The notes below the pieces were generated by a model that saw nothing but the letters and a program-made list of their open reading frames with translations, was not told the origin of the DNA and ran no database searches. Of a stretch of DNA of 64,000 nt, positions 9,769-20,773 are shown piece by piece. This DNA comes from Geodermatophilus bullaregiensis. Lineage in GTDB: Bacteria; Actinomycetota; Actinomycetes; Mycobacteriales; Geodermatophilaceae. Every line of letters starts with the position of its first letter. Positions within the stretch are counted from its first letter, which is position 1. The stretch spans positions 558,001-622,000 of the forward strand of contig NZ_JAFBCJ010000001.1 in the NCBI RefSeq assembly GCF_016907675.1. Reading direction: 5' to 3'. Position numbers and translations under genes: made by a program.

Positions 9769-10248
9769 TCAGGTCACGTCCGCGACGGTGACGTCCACGG
9801 CGGCCACCGGCAGCCCGAGCGCCTCCTCCCCCGCCGCGGCCACGCGGGCCCGCACCCGCTCGGTCAGCTCCGGCAGCGGCACGCCGGCGCGGGCGGTCAC
9901 CGTGAGGGTCACCCGCAGCACCCGCTCGCCGGCCGTCGCGTCGACGGCGACCCGGCACGCGCCGGCACGGACGTCCCCGAGCCCGTCGACCGCGGCCCGC
10001 AGCACCCGGACGGCGGCCGCCTCGGCCACCTCGACCCGGGCTCCCGGGGTGTCCGACAGCACGAGCGCGAGGCCCGGGCGCCGCGGCTCGGCACGGACGA
10101 CGTCCATCACCCGGCGCAGCAGGTCGGGCGGCGGGGGCAGGGCGGCGTCCTCGCGGCGGACGGCCTCGGTGGCGGCGGCCAGCAGGTCGGGGACCGGCGG
10201 CTCCGCACCGTCGTCGGCGGGGGTCGCGCCGTCCGGGGTCAGCGCCAC
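9769..10248 (-). CDS. Asp23-like protein downstream of the ECF sigma gene
   Basis: 159-residue soluble protein. The C-terminal half (about 95-159) has the alternation typical of the Asp23/Gls24 fold: VLRVTLTVTARAGVPLPELT, then an amphipathic helix and LPVAAVDVTVADVT, similar to YGVPIADLASG...LEVVEVNISVNDV in the Asp23 protein at 11044. The N-terminal third is acidic and proline-rich. The GTG start overlaps the 3' end of the sigma factor gene by ten bases, so it is translated from the same mRNA. In this position other sigma genes carry an anti-sigma factor; I see no zinc-binding motif or membrane helix, so that role is only a possibility. Confidence 0.6.
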   Translation of the reverse strand: MALTPDGATPADDGAEPPVPDLLAAATEAVRREDAALPPPPDLLRRVMDVVRAEPRRPGLALVLSDTPGARVEVAEAAAVRVLRAAVDGLGDVRAGACRVAVDATAGERVLRVTLTVTARAGVPLPELTERVRARVAAAGEEALGLPVAAVDVTVADVT

Positions 10249-10907
10249 GGGGCCATCGCCTCCGCCAGGTCCGCGCGGGCCCGCGCCAGTCGCCCGCGCA
10301 CGGCCACCGGGGTGGTGCCGAGCGTCCCGGCGATCTCGTCGTAGGACCGCTCGTGCAGCTCCCGCAGCACCCAGACGGCGCGCTGGTCGGGCGTCAGCCG
10401 CCGCAGCGCGGCAGCGAGCGCGTGCACGCCCGCGGCGGCCTCGACCACCCGCTCCGGCCGCCCGTCGGGACGCGCGTCGGGCAGCCGTTCCAGCTCCGCG
10501 TCGGGCACCGTGCGGCGGTCCCGGAGGTGGTTGAGGCAGCGGTTGGTCGCGCTGCGGTAGAGCCAGCCCCCGACGGCGGCGTCGTCGCGCAGTGCCGGCA
10601 GCCGCCGCCACGCGGTCACGAACACGTCCTGCACCACGTCCTCGGCCTCCTGCCGGTCGTCGAGCAGCCGCACCGCGAGCCGGTGGAGCGGGGCCTGGTA
10701 GCGCCGCACCAGGACCTCGAACGCCCGCTCGTCGCCGGCGCGTGCCCGGGCCGCGAGGTCGGCGTCGGGGACCTCGTCGTCCGGGCGGTCCCCGGCTCCC
10801 GCCGCGGTCAGCCCTCCCCCTCGTGCACCCGGCCACTGTCCCAGCGCCCCGGCGTGCGGGCACCCCCGGGCCCGAGGTCCGACACCACCGTGACACTGGT
10901 CCGTCAC
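10239..10907 (-). CDS. ECF-type RNA polymerase sigma factor
   Basis: Sigma-70 family protein of up to 222 residues. Region 2 is ADLAARARAGDERAFEVLVRRYQ...EAEDVVQDVFVTAWRRL...WLYRSATNRCLNHLRDRR and region 4 is LRRLTPDQRAVWVLRELHERSYDEIAGTLGTTPVAVRGRLARAR. The start is uncertain: the GTG at 10907 gives about 40 extra residues of low complexity before region 2, and no good Shine-Dalgarno-preceded start is visible nearer the conserved part. It diverges from the Asp23 operon (11044 onward) and probably directs it; that link is inferred from position. Confidence 0.85.
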   Translation of the reverse strand: MTDQCHGGVGPRARGCPHAGALGQWPGARGGGLTAAGAGDRPDDEVPDADLAARARAGDERAFEVLVRRYQAPLHRLAVRLLDDRQEAEDVVQDVFVTAWRRLPALRDDAAVGGWLYRSATNRCLNHLRDRRTVPDAELERLPDARPDGRPERVVEAAAGVHALAAALRRLTPDQRAVWVLRELHERSYDEIAGTLGTTPVAVRGRLARARADLAEAMAPWR

Positions 10908-11043
10908 TGCCCGTACCGACACGAGCGGAGGAGGTGGCTCACAGCGTCGATCCCGGGCGGCACCGTGACGAAGCGGGAAGTGACGTGTCCTACCGAGTGC
11001 CACGTCATCCGATCCCGCACCGCGGGTCCTGAGGAGGAAACCC

Positions 11044-11529
11044 ATGAGCTCCCCCACCGCCACGTCCACCAGCGCCAGCACCGCCGTGGCCACCAAGCAG
11101 AACGCCGGGACCACCAGCGGCACCCAGCTCACCACCACGCAGGGCAGGACCACGATCGCCGACACCGTCGTGTCGAAGATCGCCGGCATGGCCACCCGTG
11201 AGGTCAACGGCGTCCACCGGCTCGGCGGCGGCGTCGCCCGCGCCTTCGGCGCCATCCGCGAGCGCATCCCCGGCTCCGGCGGCCCCAACGTCTCCCAGGG
11301 CGTCTCGGTCGAGGTCGGCGAGACCCAGGCCGCCGTCGACATCGACATCGTCGCCGAGTACGGCGTCCCGATCGCCGACCTGGCATCGGGCATCCGCCGC
11401 AACGTCATCAGCAGCCTGGAGCGGATGACCGGTCTCGAGGTCGTCGAGGTGAACATCAGCGTCAACGACGTGCACCTGCCCACCGACGAGGACACCGAGC
11501 AGCAGCCGCAGCCCAGCCGCGTCGCGTGA
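11044..11529 (+). CDS. Asp23/Gls24 family envelope stress protein
   Basis: 161 residues. After a Ser/Thr-rich leader of about 35 residues comes the full Asp23 domain: TTIADTVVSKIAGMATREVNGV, the strand VSVEVGETQAAVDIDIVAEYGVPI, and the closing LEVVEVNISVNDVHL. In Staphylococcus aureus Asp23 is held at the membrane by AmaP and influences cell-wall stress responses; the same partners (AmaP-like and DUF2273) are encoded downstream here. ATG start with a strong Shine-Dalgarno (GAGGAGG). First gene of a seven-gene transcript with overlapping or nearly touching reading frames up to 13979. Confidence 0.88.
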   Translation: MSSPTATSTSASTAVATKQNAGTTSGTQLTTTQGRTTIADTVVSKIAGMATREVNGVHRLGGGVARAFGAIRERIPGSGGPNVSQGVSVEVGETQAAVDIDIVAEYGVPIADLASGIRRNVISSLERMTGLEVVEVNISVNDVHLPTDEDTEQQPQPSRVA

Positions 11530-11858
11530 CGTCCCCGGCCGCTCCCGCCCTCGTCGACGGCGTCGACGTCGACGCGGTGGCCGCCGCGGTGACCGCCTGT
11601 CCCGCCGTGGCCCGGCTGACCGCCGGCCGCGCGGGGGCGGGCAGCTACCTGCCGGGCCGGCGGGTGGCCGGCGTCGCCGTCCGGCCCGCGCCGGGCGGCC
11701 CGGCGCGGGTGGCGGTGCACGTCGTCGCCCGCACCGGCGTGCCGGTCGGCGAGGTGGCCGGCCAGGTCCGGACGGCGGTCGCGCCGCTGGCACCCGGCTC
11801 GCCGGTCGACGTCGCGATCGAGGACGTGCTCGACCCCCTCGCGGACGGCACCCCATGA
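11526..11858 (+). CDS. Small Asp23-like protein
   Basis: 110 residues. The segment ARVAVHVVARTGVPVGEVAGQVRTAV...SPVDVAIEDVLDPL matches the second half of the Asp23 fold, and the start (VDVDAVAAAVTACPAVARL) matches the first helix. It lacks the N-terminal tail of its neighbour. The GTG overlaps the previous stop (GTGA), showing translational coupling. Probably a subunit that mixes with the other Asp23-like proteins; no known specific function. Confidence 0.6.
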   Translation: MTSPAAPALVDGVDVDAVAAAVTACPAVARLTAGRAGAGSYLPGRRVAGVAVRPAPGGPARVAVHVVARTGVPVGEVAGQVRTAVAPLAPGSPVDVAIEDVLDPLADGTP

Positions 11859-12127
11859 CTGCGCCGTCCGGCCCGGACGGCCCGGCGGCACGTGAGCACC
11901 GCCGGGCCGCCCGGGCCTGGATCCGCACGCACCACCCCGACGTCGGCGGCGACCCGGCGGTGTTCGCCGCCGGGCTGGCCGCCCTGCGCGCCGGTCTCCC
12001 CCCGGACGCCGGCCTGCCGGGCGCCACCCCTCCCCGGCCGCGGGTCACGGTCGTCCGCAGCCGCGGGCCCCGCGCCTGGCTGCGCCGCCTGCTCGGGCCC
12101 CGCCGGCCCGCCCGCACCCTCCACTGA
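11855..12127 (+). CDS. Miniature J-domain-like protein
   Basis: 90 residues. The stretch HRRAARAWIRTHHPDVGGDP (about 15-34) followed by AVFAAGLAALR looks like helix II, the HPD loop and helix III of a DnaJ J-domain, the segment that stimulates Hsp70 ATPase. Helix I and the usual tail are missing; the remainder is Pro/Arg-rich and very basic. It overlaps the upstream stop by four bases (ATGA) and lies within the Asp23 operon. A true co-chaperone role is unproven; the match is to a short motif. Confidence 0.6.
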   Translation: MTAPSGPDGPAAREHRRAARAWIRTHHPDVGGDPAVFAAGLAALRAGLPPDAGLPGATPPRPRVTVVRSRGPRAWLRRLLGPRRPARTLH

Positions 12128-12150
12128 ACCGTTCCCCTCAGGAGCTCCCC

Positions 12151-12333
12151 ATGCGCCCCAGCCTCACCGGCCTGCTGGTCGGTCTCGTCCTCGGTCTCGC
12201 CGGCGCCCTCGGCGGGTTCGACGCCTTCCTGCTGGTCGCCGTCCTCGGCGCCGTCGGGTTCCTCGTCGGCCAGGTCGTCGAGGGCCGGATCGACCTGTCC
12301 TCCTACCTCACCGGCAGCGGTGGGCGGCGGTGA
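12151..12333 (+). CDS. DUF2273 small membrane protein
   Basis: 60 residues with two short hydrophobic helices (about 8-25 and 27-43) and a polar tail. Size, composition and position beside Asp23 and AmaP-like genes match DUF2273 proteins, which accompany Asp23 in Firmicutes and actinobacteria. ATG start with Shine-Dalgarno CAGGAG. The stop overlaps the start of the next gene. Confidence 0.75.
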   Translation: MRPSLTGLLVGLVLGLAGALGGFDAFLLVAVLGAVGFLVGQVVEGRIDLSSYLTGSGGRR

Positions 12334-12788
12334 CCGCCCCCTCGTCGGCACCCGCGTCACCGACCGGGACGGCTTCCGGGGCCACTCCGGCGACGACGTC
12401 CGGGGCCCTCCTGCCCGACGGTCCCGTCCCCGGGCCCCTCGACGACCGCGGCCGACTCGACGTGGCCGACCGGGTGGTCGAGAAGATCGCCGCGCAGGCC
12501 GCCACCGAGGTCGACCGCGCCACCGGCTCGCCGCGCCGCGTGCTGGGTGTGGCGCTCGGGTCGGCCGACGAGCGCCCGCAGGTCAGCGCCCAGGTCGACT
12601 GGCCGGTCGCGACCGTCTCCGTCGTCATGTCGGTCGCCTGGCCGGCGCCGGTGCTCGAGGTGACCGAGCAGGTCCGGCGGCACGTCGTGGAGCGGCTGGC
12701 CACGCTGGCCGGCGTCCGGACGGCCGGCGTCGACATCCGGGTCACGGCCCTGCCGGGGCCCCGCTCCGGCGATCGGCGGGTGAGCTGA
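12330..12788 (+). CDS. Asp23/Gls24 family protein
   Basis: 152 residues. A Pro/Ala/Thr-rich leader of about 40 residues precedes LDVADRVVEKIAAQAATEVDRATG, the typical first helix of Asp23, then VSAQVDWPVATVSVVMSVAWP and GVRTAGVDIRVTAL. The GTG overlaps the DUF2273 stop (GTGA). It is the second clearly recognisable Asp23 protein of the operon. Confidence 0.75.
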   Translation: MTAPSSAPASPTGTASGATPATTSGALLPDGPVPGPLDDRGRLDVADRVVEKIAAQAATEVDRATGSPRRVLGVALGSADERPQVSAQVDWPVATVSVVMSVAWPAPVLEVTEQVRRHVVERLATLAGVRTAGVDIRVTALPGPRSGDRRVS

Positions 12789-12789
12789 G

Positions 12790-13326
12790 GTGCGCACGTT
12801 CGACCGCGTCCTCGCCGTCCTGCTGGCCGTGGCCGGGCTGCTGCTCGGCGGCCTCGTCGTCGTGGAGGTGGTGGTCGCCGCCCTCGGCCGGCCCGCCGTC
12901 GTCCTCCCCCACGGCCCGGTGGCCGGGTGGCTGCGGGAGAACCCGTGGTCCGCCGGCATCGTCGTCGCGATCGCCGTCGCGCTGCTGGTGCTCGGCCTGG
13001 TCCTGCTGCTCGCCGAGCTCACGCCCCGCCGCCGCACCGACCTCGTGCTGACCGAGCACGACCCCGCCGTGACCACCACGCTGTCCACCCGCAGCCTGGG
13101 CCGCCTCCTCGAGACCGCCGCCACGGCCACCCCCGGCGTCGAGCGGGCCTCCGCCCGCGCCCGGGCGCGCCGGGCGCGGTTGTCGGTCCACATCCCGGTC
13201 CGCGACGCCGCCGAGGTGGCCCGCATCGGCCGGGAGGCGGAGGCCAACGCCACGTCCGCGCTCGAGGAACTGCAGCTGCGCCGGACGCCGAAGCTCCGGG
13301 TCCGTACCCGACAGGAGGCCCGATGA
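12790..13326 (+). CDS. DUF6286-type two-helix membrane protein of the Asp23 locus
   Basis: 178 residues with two membrane helices (about 8-32 and 58-78), then a cytosolic domain with STRSLGRLLETAATATPGVERASA and ARLSVHIPVRDAAEVARI, which again follows the Asp23-like beta-alpha-beta pattern. It resembles the DUF6286 proteins that sit next to Asp23 genes in actinobacteria and probably serves as a membrane anchor. GTG start one base after the upstream stop. The stop overlaps the ATG of the next gene. Confidence 0.65.
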   Translation: MRTFDRVLAVLLAVAGLLLGGLVVVEVVVAALGRPAVVLPHGPVAGWLRENPWSAGIVVAIAVALLVLGLVLLLAELTPRRRTDLVLTEHDPAVTTTLSTRSLGRLLETAATATPGVERASARARARRARLSVHIPVRDAAEVARIGREAEANATSALEELQLRRTPKLRVRTRQEAR

Positions 13327-13975
13327 CCACCACCGAGGACCGCCCGGCCCCCGCGTCCGACCGGCCCGTCACCTCGGGCCCGGCCGCGCTGCGGCCGCGC
13401 ACCCGGGCTCGCGGTGTGGTGCGGGCCAACCGCGTCGTGCTGGCCCTGCTGGGGCTGCTCCTGACCGCGGCCGGTGCCGCCGCGCTCGCCGCGGCGGCCG
13501 GTCCGTTCGGCTCGCGGCGCAGCGACCGGCCCGTGCTCGACTCACCGGTGTCGGAGTTCGTCGACGCCAGCCCGTGGTTCTGGCCGGTGGTGGCCGTGGC
13601 CGGCGGCGTGCTGGCGCTGCTGTGCCTGTGGTGGCTGCTGGTCCAGGCGCGCTCCGACCGCGTGGCCGGGCTGCCGCTGTCCCGCGATCCCCGGCAGGGG
13701 TACACCGACCTCGACGCCGCCGCGCTGACCGGCGCGGTGGAGGACGAGGTGGAGGGCTACCGCGGCGTCACCCGGGCGCGTGCCGGGCTCTCCGGCGCCA
13801 GGACCGCGCCGCTGCTCACCCTCACCGTCACCCTCGACGGCCGGGCCGACGCCGGGGAGCTGCACACGCGGATCGTCGGCAACGCCGTCGCGCACGCCCG
13901 GCAGGCGGTCGGCCGCCCCGACCTGCCGGCCCGCATCGAGCTGGTGCTCCCCCGCAGCGGCCGCCGCGACGTCCG

Positions 13976-13979
<4 letters not shown>
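13323..13979 (+). CDS. AmaP-like alkaline-shock response membrane anchor
   Basis: 218 residues. A basic N-terminal leader is followed by a helix (about 38-60), an extracytoplasmic loop, and a second helix (about 82-100), then a cytosolic domain ending in [20 protein letters not shown] and [14 protein letters not shown]. The topology matches AmaP, which recruits Asp23 to the membrane. ATGA overlap with the preceding gene. Its TAG stop shares two bases with the stop codon of the convergent rel gene. Confidence 0.65.
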
Positions 13980-16402
<2,423 letters not shown>

Positions 16403-16440
16403 GGCGACTCCTGCGCTGTTGAGGAGGAACGGCTGTCCCC

Positions 16441-16446
16441 ATGCTA
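16441..16446 (-). promoter_or_regulatory. Putative -10 element (TAGCAT) for rel
   Basis: TAGCAT on the minus strand lies 38 bases before the rel GTG, giving a leader of about 30 bases with an AGGAG Shine-Dalgarno. No clear -35. Confidence 0.4.
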
Positions 16447-16493
16447 GCCGCGACCGGCCCCGGACAGGCCGGACGGCGCGGGAGACCTCCCCC

Positions 16494-17090
16494 TCAGGTG
16501 GTCCAGAGGGCGTGCACGGCGTGCGGGGCGATCCGTTGGCGCCCGCCGAGGTCGGCCAGCTCGATGACCACCGACACCGCCGTGACCACCGCACCCAGCT
16601 CCTCGATCAGGGCGATGGCGGCGCCGAGCGTGCCGCCGGTGGCGAGGACGTCGTCGACGAGGAGCACCCGCTGCCCCCGCCACAGCGAGTCGGTGTGCAT
16701 CTCGACGGTCGCCGTGCCGTACTCCAGCGCGTAGTCGGCGCTCACCCGCTCGCGCGGGAGCTTGCCGGCCTTGCGCACCGGGACGACGCCGACGCCGGCG
16801 TGCAGCGCGACGGCCGCGGCCAGCAGGAAGCCGCGGGCCTCGACCCCGACGACGACGTCGAAGCCGGGGTCGCGCGGGCCGCCGTCGGCGGTGTGCCCCA
16901 CCGCGGCCGCCCGGGGGTCGGCCGCCTGCGGCGCGGCCAGGCCCTCCACCATCCGGCGGAACGCCGGGCCGTCGGCGAAGACCGGCGTCAGGTCCCGGAA
17001 GACCACCCCGGGGACCGGGAAGTCCGGGATGTCGACGGCGAGGCTGGCGATCAGCCCGTCGAGCGGCTGCAGCGCCCCGGCAGCGCTCAC
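16494..17090 (-). CDS. apt: Adenine phosphoribosyltransferase
   Basis: 198 residues; salvages adenine to AMP using phosphoribosyl pyrophosphate. The PRPP-binding motif [17 protein letters not shown] and the substrate loop VVGVEARGF are complete. There is an insertion of about 15 residues ([13 protein letters not shown]) before the [10 protein letters not shown] strand compared with compact homologues. The GTG overlaps the secF stop by four bases, so it is the last gene of yajC-secD-secF-apt. The apt gene often sits between secF and rel in actinobacteria. Confidence 0.93.
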   Translation of the reverse strand: MSAAGALQPLDGLIASLAVDIPDFPVPGVVFRDLTPVFADGPAFRRMVEGLAAPQAADPRAAAVGHTADGGPRDPGFDVVVGVEARGFLLAAAVALHAGVGVVPVRKAGKLPRERVSADYALEYGTATVEMHTDSLWRGQRVLLVDDVLATGGTLGAAIALIEELGAVVTAVSVVIELADLGGRQRIAPHAVHALWTT

Positions 17091-18511
17091 CGGCGCTTCT
17101 TGCTGCTGGTGCTCCCGGAGCGGCCGCCGGGCCGCTGGGGACGCTGGCCGGGCCGCGGCGCGGCGGTGGCGCCGCGGGTACCGGGGCGGGGGCCGCGGGC
17201 CGGCTCCGGGCCCACGGAGGCCGGCGACTCGACGACGACGTCGGCCTGCGCCGGGCCGAGCTCGCCGGGGTCCCGCTCGGCGAGGGCGACCGCGCCGCGG
17301 GCGGCGCCGCGGTTGCGGCGGGCGCTGGCGACCGGGCCGGCGGCGGCCCGGGCGCCCTGCCGGGCGGCCGCAGAGCGGCGGGCGAGCACGCGGCGGCGCA
17401 GCGCCTGGACCTCGGGCTCGCGCTCCTTGAGGTCGGCGACGATCGGCGTGGCCAGGAAGATCGACGAGTAGGCGCCGGCGGCCAGGCCGACGAAGAGCAC
17501 CAGCGCGAGGTCCTTGAGCGTGCCCACGCCGAGCAGGCCGGCTCCGACGAACAGCAGCCCCGCGACCGGCAGCAGCGCGATCACCGAGGTGTTGATCGAG
17601 CGCATGAGCGTCTGGTTGACCGCGAGGTTGGCCGCCTCGCCCCAGGTCATGCGGGCGCCGGCGGCCAGGCCGCGGGTGTTCTCGTCGACCTTGTCGAAGA
17701 CGACGACGGTGTCGTACAGCGAGAAGCCGAGGATGGTCAGCAGGCCGATGACCGTCGACGGCGTGACCTCGAAGCCGATCAGCGAGTACACGCCGGCGGT
17801 GACCACCAGGTCGTGCAGCAGCGCGGCGATCGCGCCGATCGCCATCTTGGGCTGGAACCGGACGGCCAGGAACGCGATGACGGCGACGAGGAAGACCGCG
17901 AGCGCCAGCAGCGCCTGGTCGGTGATGTCCTGCCCCCACTCGGCGCTCACCGCCTCGGGGCTGACGTCCTCGGGGGCGATGCCCGCGGCGCCGGCGACGG
18001 CGTCGACGACCGCCCGCTCCTCGTCGTTGTCCAGCGCGCCGGTGCGCAGCAGCAGGGAGTTGCCGCCGACCACCTGGGCCGAGGCGACGTCGGCCCCCGC
18101 GTCGGTGGCCGCGTCGCGCACCTGCTCGAGCTCGGCGCCGGTGCCCGGCAGCCGGAAGCTGTTGCCGCCGGCGAAGTCGATGCCGAAGTTGAAGCCGCGG
18201 AACACCATCGACGCGATGCAGACCAGCAGCAGCACGGCGGTGACCTTGTAGATCAGCCGGCTGCGGCCGACGACGTCCAGGCCCGCCTCGCCGTTGTAGA
18301 GCCGGTGCGCCAGGGACGCCCGGCGGTGCGACCCGCCGGCGGGGGCCGCGCCGCCCTCGGCGGGCAGGCCGGCGTCGGCCAGCGCGGTGTCGTCCGCAGC
18401 CGCGGCGGCGTCGTCGGCCGCCGAGCCGGCGGCACCGGCGGCCCGGGCCTCGTCGGCCGCGGTGCCCACGGGCAGCTCGGCGTCGGTCCCGGTGTCCTGC
18501 TCGCGGCTCAT
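17087..18511 (-). CDS. secF: Protein translocase subunit SecF
   Basis: 474-residue inner-membrane subunit of the SecDF complex, which uses the proton motive force to complete protein export. The conserved start of the family is GFNFGIDFAGG after the first helix; later helices include FLAVRFQPKMAIGAIAALLHD, VFDKVDENTRG and MRSINTSVIALLPV. Odd features are a long acidic Ala-rich N-terminal tail (about 70 residues) and a basic, Pro/Arg-rich cytosolic C-terminal tail ending in SSKKRR. The ATG overlaps the secD stop (ATGA). Confidence 0.95.
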   Translation of the reverse strand: MSREQDTGTDAELPVGTAADEARAAGAAGSAADDAAAAADDTALADAGLPAEGGAAPAGGSHRRASLAHRLYNGEAGLDVVGRSRLIYKVTAVLLLVCIASMVFRGFNFGIDFAGGNSFRLPGTGAELEQVRDAATDAGADVASAQVVGGNSLLLRTGALDNDEERAVVDAVAGAAGIAPEDVSPEAVSAEWGQDITDQALLALAVFLVAVIAFLAVRFQPKMAIGAIAALLHDLVVTAGVYSLIGFEVTPSTVIGLLTILGFSLYDTVVVFDKVDENTRGLAAGARMTWGEAANLAVNQTLMRSINTSVIALLPVAGLLFVGAGLLGVGTLKDLALVLFVGLAAGAYSSIFLATPIVADLKEREPEVQALRRRVLARRSAAARQGARAAAGPVASARRNRGAARGAVALAERDPGELGPAQADVVVESPASVGPEPARGPRPGTRGATAAPRPGQRPQRPGGRSGSTSSKKRR

Positions 18512-20235
18512 GCCCGGCTCCTGTCCTGCGGTCCACGGGTGCCACGGCCGCTGCCGGCCCCGACCAGCTCCCGCTCGGCGGGGCTCCGCGGGCCGGTGGT
18601 CCGCAGTGTCCGGTCGACCCGGCCGAGGCCGGAGAACCGGCTCGTGCCGAAGGTCCGGAAGCGGGCCAGCACGGCCATCAGCGGGTGGGTGAAGAGGAAG
18701 ACGACGACCAGGTCGAGCACCGTGGACAGGCCCAGGGTGAACGCGAAGCCCTTGACGTCGCCGATCGCCAGCCAGTAGAGGATCGCCGCGGCCAGGAAGC
18801 TCACCGCGTCGGCCGAGAGGATCGTGCGGCGGGCGCGCACCCAGGCGCGCGGCACCGCCGAGCGCAGGGTGCGGCCCTCGCGGATCTCGTCCTTCAGACG
18901 CTCGAAGTAGACGACGAACGAGTCGGCGGTGATGCCGATGGACACGATGAACCCGGCGATGCCGGCGAGGCTGAGCGTGAAGCCGATCTCCCGGCCGAGC
19001 AGCACCAGGCTGGCGTAGACCACGACCGCCGACAGGAGCAGGCTGACGATCATCACCAGCCCGAGCAGGCGGTAGTAGACCAGCGCGTAGAGGAACACCA
19101 GCGCGATGCCGATCGCGCCGGCGATGAGGCCGGCCCGCAGCTGCTCGGCGCCGAGCTCGGTGGAGATCGACTGCGCGGTGGCCTGGGTGAAGGTCAGCGG
19201 CAGCGCGCCGTAGCGCAGCTGGTTGGCCAGCTCCTCGGCGCTCTGCTGGTCGAACTGGCCGGTGATCGTGGTCTGGCCGTTGATCGCGCCCTGGATCGTC
19301 GGCGCGGAGACGACCCGGCCGTCGAGCGTGAAGGCCACGTTGCTGCCGACGTTGGTGGCCGTGTACTCGGCCCAGGTGGCCCGGCCGCTGGAGTTGAAGT
19401 CGAGCAGGACGACCCACTCGCCGGTGGCCTGCTGGGTGCCGGCGCTGGCGTCGGCGATGTCGGTGCCCTCGAGGATCGCCGGGCCGAGCAGGTACTTCAG
19501 GGCGCCGTCCTCGCTGCAGGCCGCCACGTGGTCGATCGACCGGTCCACGCTGCCCGCGACCTCCTCGGGCGAGCAGGTCAGCGTGGCGTACTCGGCGGCG
19601 GCCTCCTCCTGGGTGACGGCGGGGGCGTCGGCGTCCGGGATGGAGGGGTCCTCGACCGCGCCGTCGGCCGAGGTGGTCTCCGCGGCCGCGCCGTCGGCGG
19701 GCGTCGCGCTGTCGGTCGGCGTCGCGGGGTCCGCCGGGGCCGCACCGTCGGTCGGGGCCGCGGGGTCGGTCGGGGTGGTGCCGTCGCCCGCCGTCGCCTG
19801 GTCGGCCGGGGCCGCGCTGTCAGTGGCCTCGGCGCCGTCCGTGGGCTCGGCCGGGGCGGCCGGCTCGGGGCCGGCCAGCACCGGCCGGAAGCGCAGTTGC
19901 GCCGTCTGGCCCAGCTCGCGGGCCTGCTCGCCGTCGTCGCCGGGGACGGAGATGACGATGTTGGACTCGCCCTCGGTGACCACCTCGGCCTCGGCCACGC
20001 CGAGGCCGTTGACCCGCTGCTCGATGATCTGGCGGGCCAGCTCGAGGTCCTCGGGGTCGGGCGCCTGGCCGTCGGGGGTGCGGGCGGTCAGCGTGACGGT
20101 CGTCCCGCCGCGCAGGTCCAGGCCCAGCTGCGGCGTCCGGTCGGTGCCGGTGAAGAAGATCAGGCCGTACATGACGGCCGTGATCAGGACCAGCGCGCCG
20201 AAGTAGCGGCGCGCGGGGAGGGCGCGGTTGGCCAC
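18508..20235 (-). CDS. secD: Protein translocase subunit SecD
   Basis: 575-residue inner-membrane subunit of SecDF. Family landmarks: GLDLRGGTTVTL after the first helix, ISVPGD, and the C-terminal five-helix bundle with VYFERLKDEIREG and LTHPLMAVLARF-type end. Between about residues 122 and 207 the extracytoplasmic domain contains a long Ala/Thr/Pro/Asp-rich insertion made of degenerate TD/PADGAAP-like units. GTG start with GGAGGA Shine-Dalgarno just after the yajC stop. Coupled to secF by an ATGA overlap. Confidence 0.95.
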   Translation of the reverse strand: MANRALPARRYFGALVLITAVMYGLIFFTGTDRTPQLGLDLRGGTTVTLTARTPDGQAPDPEDLELARQIIEQRVNGLGVAEAEVVTEGESNIVISVPGDDGEQARELGQTAQLRFRPVLAGPEPAAPAEPTDGAEATDSAAPADQATAGDGTTPTDPAAPTDGAAPADPATPTDSATPADGAAAETTSADGAVEDPSIPDADAPAVTQEEAAAEYATLTCSPEEVAGSVDRSIDHVAACSEDGALKYLLGPAILEGTDIADASAGTQQATGEWVVLLDFNSSGRATWAEYTATNVGSNVAFTLDGRVVSAPTIQGAINGQTTITGQFDQQSAEELANQLRYGALPLTFTQATAQSISTELGAEQLRAGLIAGAIGIALVFLYALVYYRLLGLVMIVSLLLSAVVVYASLVLLGREIGFTLSLAGIAGFIVSIGITADSFVVYFERLKDEIREGRTLRSAVPRAWVRARRTILSADAVSFLAAAILYWLAIGDVKGFAFTLGLSTVLDLVVVFLFTHPLMAVLARFRTFGTSRFSGLGRVDRTLRTTGPRSPAERELVGAGSGRGTRGPQDRSRA

Positions 20236-20246
20236 GGGTCCTCCGG

Positions 20247-20597
20247 TCAGAGGGTCTTGCCGGAGGGGCCGTCACCGGGACGGTCGTCCCGGGCCGGCAG
20301 CTCGTCGGCCACGGGGTCGACCGCCGGGTCGACGGGGCCGGCCACCAGCGGCTGGCGCACCTGGACGACCGCCTGGCGCGCGTAGGTGACCACGACGCCG
20401 GGGGCGATCTCGACCTGGATGGTGGCCGGGTCGTCGAGACCCGCGACCGTGGCGTACACGCCGCCGGCCATGGTGACCGGGACGCCGACGGCGAGGGCCG
20501 ACTGCGTCTGGTTCTGCTGGCGCTTGCGGGCCCGCGCCGGCAGGACGACCAGCGCCACGAACGCCAGCACCAGCAGGAGCAGGGGGAACAGTTCCAC
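20247..20597 (-). CDS. yajC: Preprotein translocase subunit YajC
   Basis: 116 residues: one N-terminal membrane helix (about 2-20), a basic patch RARKRQQNQTQSA, and the family domain with VTMAGGVYATVAGLDD and VEIAPGVVVTYARQAV. YajC associates with SecDF. GTG start; first gene of the yajC-secD-secF-apt unit. The 170-base gap upstream to ruvB carries no gene. Confidence 0.92.
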   Translation of the reverse strand: MELFPLLLLVLAFVALVVLPARARKRQQNQTQSALAVGVPVTMAGGVYATVAGLDDPATIQVEIAPGVVVTYARQAVVQVRQPLVAGPVDPAVDPVADELPARDDRPGDGPSGKTL

Positions 20598-20767
20598 GAC
20601 GGGAGTGCCTCTCTACCGCGCTCGCGTGCACGCGGTCGGTGCGGCCCGGGTCGGGACCGCTCGGGTACGTCGGTCACGGCGCGCACGGCGACCGGCCGCC
20701 GACACACGGGTCGCGCGGCCGGGACCGGGTCGACCCGCGAGGGTCGAGTTGCGCGCCAGCGCGGTCG

Positions 20768-20773
20768 AGTCTA
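20768..20773 (-). promoter_or_regulatory. Possible -10 element (TAGACT) for yajC-secDF
   Basis: TAGACT on the minus strand overlaps the ruvB stop codon and would give a leader of about 165 bases before yajC. A LexA-box-like palindrome at 20778-20793 lies immediately upstream. Support is weak because the bases also encode the end of ruvB. Confidence 0.25.

Noticed and set aside
10976..11006. GGAA and CGTC boxes upstream of the Asp23 operon as an ECF promoter
   Set aside because: Spacing of about 22 bases is too long for the usual 16-17; not supported.
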